This document shows, piece by piece, positions 61,889 to 64,000 of a stretch of 64,000 nt of DNA. Below the pieces are notes generated by a model that saw nothing but the letters and a program-made list of their open reading frames with translations, was not told the DNA's origin and searched no databases. This DNA comes from Isoetes taiwanensis (taxonomy: Eukaryota > Streptophyta > Lycopodiopsida > Isoetales > Isoetaceae): the NCBI GenBank assembly GCA_021234155.1, contig JAJEKV010000019.1, positions 5,900,284 through 5,964,283 on the forward strand. Direction: 5' to 3'. Each line of letters starts with the position of its first letter. The first letter of the stretch is position 1. Position numbers and translations under genes: made by a program.

Positions 61889-62492
61889 TGTTAAAATTCA
61901 AATGTTGGTCATCACATCTTTTAATGGTTGCACACATCCATGATTGAAGGAGAGCTACACGAAGGTATGATCACTATCTACTTACTTATTTGCTCATATG
62001 ATGTTTATATTGACACTAAGGAGCAATGTTTAATATGTGAATATTTTCTTAAGGTTGAACCTAAGGTCAATGGTTCAACAATAACTATTATTTTATAGTT
62101 ATCCCATGAAACAAGGCTACCGAAATGGAGCCATTCCTTATTTGAATACGTCCAGCTCAGGGTCGGCCGTTTCCTCAGGCAAGACCGTCGAATCTCCTTG
62201 TACATATTGATACGGGGATTGAATAAATAAAATGAGCATTTTTGGATGATCATTCGATTGGTTTATGTGCTAATCCGATCAAGTTTATGCAAATTGAATT
62301 TGAGTCAAAGTGCTACAGTATATCGGTCAATGATTAATGCTACAGTGCTTCATAAGATTATATTCAATGGTTGAATAAGTTATTTATCATTGTCTTATAA
62401 TTTGGTTTATCTCATGAAGTAGTTGAAGTGTGACTTGTGGATTGTGATTGAATTAACATCTAAAGGGTGTTAGCTTTGATATAATTTCATCA
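61889..62492 (+). repeat. 3' LTR of the copia element
   Basis: 604 bp, followed by AAGAA. Otherwise nearly identical to the 5' LTR. Confidence 0.95.
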
Positions 62493-62550
62493 AAGAAACT
62501 ACACTTAAAGAGCACCAAAAGACCACGTGGCCTATTTAGTTGAAATGCTA
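62493..62550. repeat. Dispersed repeat, copy B (right half)
   Basis: Continues the repeat whose left half is 56890-56931. Together they match 21880-21985 once the copia element is removed. Confidence 0.75.
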
Positions 62551-63276
62551 GAAACTTGTCCTCATGCCTACCATCTCATGTAAAAATCAACATGGTCTAG
62601 TTGCATCATTGGACCCCTTATTTTATGATCCAACGAATATGGAAATCAGAAAAACCTCTCGAAATTCCCCACTCTGCTACTTCTCTACTAAGGTGAGGTC
62701 CCCATGCATGGTGACGTCCCCTTCGAGCGTGACAATGAAGCCCTAAAAATTGGCCAGACGGCATCATGACAATAGTCCACCAAAAATCCTCAATGGTGAG
62801 GGTTTTACACCGATGTGGCAAATGGCTACAACCTATGTGGCGAGTGACCCATCTAAGAATAGGTCAGCCAAGAACCGTGAACGGCTTTGCCCTATTTTTT
62901 TGGAGGCTCCCGATGTTCCTGGTGATGGCAGGATCCGGTTCTTTTATGGCTGCCCACTTATTTTCCACTGGCAGCAAGGGCGTCTTTGATGGCACAACTG
63001 AATCCCCTTTTTGGCTCTATCTAAAACCACTGATTTAGATGCTATTTTTGCTGATTGAAATGAACTTTTCAGATTCTTTTTATGCATCAGATCATTGTTG
63101 ATCCAATTCTTTAGGTTTGGCACCATCTATATTGATTCCATCCACCTTTTCTCATCAAAATCAGGTCCATTCCTTTGCAAATGCTATTTACACTATAGAT
63201 TTGATAGATTTAGCTGGATCATTGACATGGCATGCTCTAAGCCTTAGATTTTATACTGAAGAGGTTTCCAGGCAAG
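62551..63276. other. Spacer, no gene recognised
   Basis: Short frames around 62564-63040 on both strands carry no motif. The last part (63130-63276) is AT-rich and lies upstream of the next gene fragment. Confidence 0.45.
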
Positions 63277-63285
63277 TATAAAAAA
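63277..63285 (+). promoter_or_regulatory. Possible TATA box
   Basis: TATAAAAAA lies about 150 bases before the ATG of the HTH gene fragment at 63432. No other promoter element was identified. Confidence 0.35.
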
Positions 63286-63431
63286 GGGTATCAGCGGATT
63301 ACCATCATCACCTCTTCATCTGCATGCTCTAAGAGCATCTGCTTGCAAGTGTTTTATCAATATGCTAGGCCTTCTCTAGCATAAATCCCCTGTTTGATCA
63401 TCTTTTGCATTCATTTTCATTTTCTTTTGCA

Positions 63432-63943
63432 ATGAATCTTAGAGGGAATAGAAGCTTTACCTTTCCTCCTAACACTATCCCTGAGAATGAAGCCACTGCT
63501 AGTGATCCTCCTGCTCCAAAAAAGCCAAGGTCGAAGCATGTCCTTATTTCTAGAAAGACCAACAATGCTGGGAAGAAGTTGGTAAGGGGAGCTATAAAGG
63601 GTTCTTGGAGCAAGGAGGCATTAGATGATGCTATCAAATCAAGTGAAGATGGCATTATATCTATCAAGAAGGCTAATATGATTATGGAATTCTTTAGACC
63701 ACTCTAAGGAATCATCTTTATGGAAAGAGCAAGAGTAAATTTGGTAACATTCCTAAAGGTCTCACAATTGAGGAGGAGCATATCCGCATAGTTGAATTCT
63801 ATGCGAAAGAGCAATGTTTGATTTTGATGCAAAAGACATACTATGAGGAGATGTTTCGCAAAAGAGGTCAATATTTTCTTCTTTGGTTTTGTCTTTATCT
63901 CTATGGGGATCTCAGGCTTGGGTTCTTCGATCCTCATTCGTGA
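63432..63943 (+). pseudogene. psq/CENP-B-type HTH protein fragment (pogo-like)
   Basis: From ATG 63432, a basic N-terminus of about 55 residues (PAPKKPRSKHV) leads into GSWSKEALDDAIKSSEDG and SIKKA, the first helices of a psq helix-turn-helix domain. The frame ends at 63707, but from about 63710 another frame continues the family: NHLYGKSKSKFG, then PKGLTIEEEHIRIVEFY, the link to the CENP-B/Tc5-type second DNA-binding domain, with stop at 63941-63943. These domains are typical of pogo/Tigger transposases and proteins derived from them. A one- or two-base indel near 63700 breaks the frame and loses the HTH recognition helix. No DDE catalytic domain is seen before the window ends. Confidence 0.65.
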
Positions 63944-64000
63944 TTAGGGAGGGATCTGATCTCTTCAATGTGTTCGCAACATTTCTCTATTACTCTTTGT

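Larger units (their letters stand above)
56932..62492 (+). mobile_element. Ty1/copia LTR retrotransposon, 5.6 kb
   Basis: LTRs of 589 bp (56932-57520) and 604 bp (61889-62492) begin TGTTAAAATTC and end TTTCATCA, flanked by the target duplication AAGAA (56927-56931 and 62493-62497). A TGGTATCAGAGC primer site and a GGAGGAGGAG purine tract are in place. Domain order is gag, protease, integrase, reverse transcriptase, RNase H, which is the copia order. The dispersed repeat at 21880-21985 shows the site without the element. The two LTRs differ mainly by a 15-base segment (at about 61967), absent from the 5' LTR. Confidence 0.96.

Overview
This is plant nuclear DNA: low gene density, spliceosomal introns, PPR and LRR-receptor-kinase relics, plant-type Ty3 and Ty1 LTR retrotransposons and an L1-type LINE with a DUF4283-like ORF1. 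I cannot name the species. The PPR style and the repeat load would fit a seed-free vascular plant, but that is a weak guess. Nothing bacterial, no CRISPR and no rRNA or tRNA gene was seen.

Layout. (1) 0.2-1.8 kb is a satellite of 19-bp monomers. (2) 2.6-3.6 kb carries a two-exon gene for a small secreted, proline-rich protein of no family I recognise. (3) A 13.1-kb Ty3/gypsy chromovirus (3957-17097) sits just downstream of it. (4) 17-25 kb holds LINE fragments, a 268-bp inverted-repeat element and spacer. (5) 25.5-30.2 kb keeps six recognisable exons of an alpha-N-acetylglucosaminidase (NAGLU, GH89) gene on the minus strand, broken by a stop and indels. (6) A non-autonomous LTR element (30286-33384) and a candidate DNA transposon (33553-37104) follow. 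(7) 37.7-44 kb has relics of an LRR receptor kinase, two PPR genes and a GC-rich PIF1-like helicase. (8) At 46.3 kb lies the second copy of the secreted-protein gene. Its intron, 79 nt in copy 1, holds a 6.5-kb LINE with a 15-bp target duplication. The LINE end, last exon and 3' flank were then tandemly duplicated (1.8-kb unit). (9) 56932-62492 is a nearly intact Ty1/copia element. (10) 63.4-63.9 kb has a psq/CENP-B-type DNA-binding fragment running towards the window edge.

The two secreted-protein genes are the only units with an apparently intact open structure. They share promoter, splice sites and 3' flank, so each copy gives the empty-site reference for the insertions in the other. Most remaining coding DNA belongs to mobile elements or dead genes.

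Points most worth a second look: the gypsy element's first ORF starts with a near-exact histone H3 tail (A1 to K9), while the same element carries a chromodomain; the intronic LINE and tandem exon duplication; and a systematic disagreement between duplicated copies at CAG/CTG sites, which looks like a base-calling artefact at CHG-methylated cytosines and would make many apparent frameshifts unreliable.
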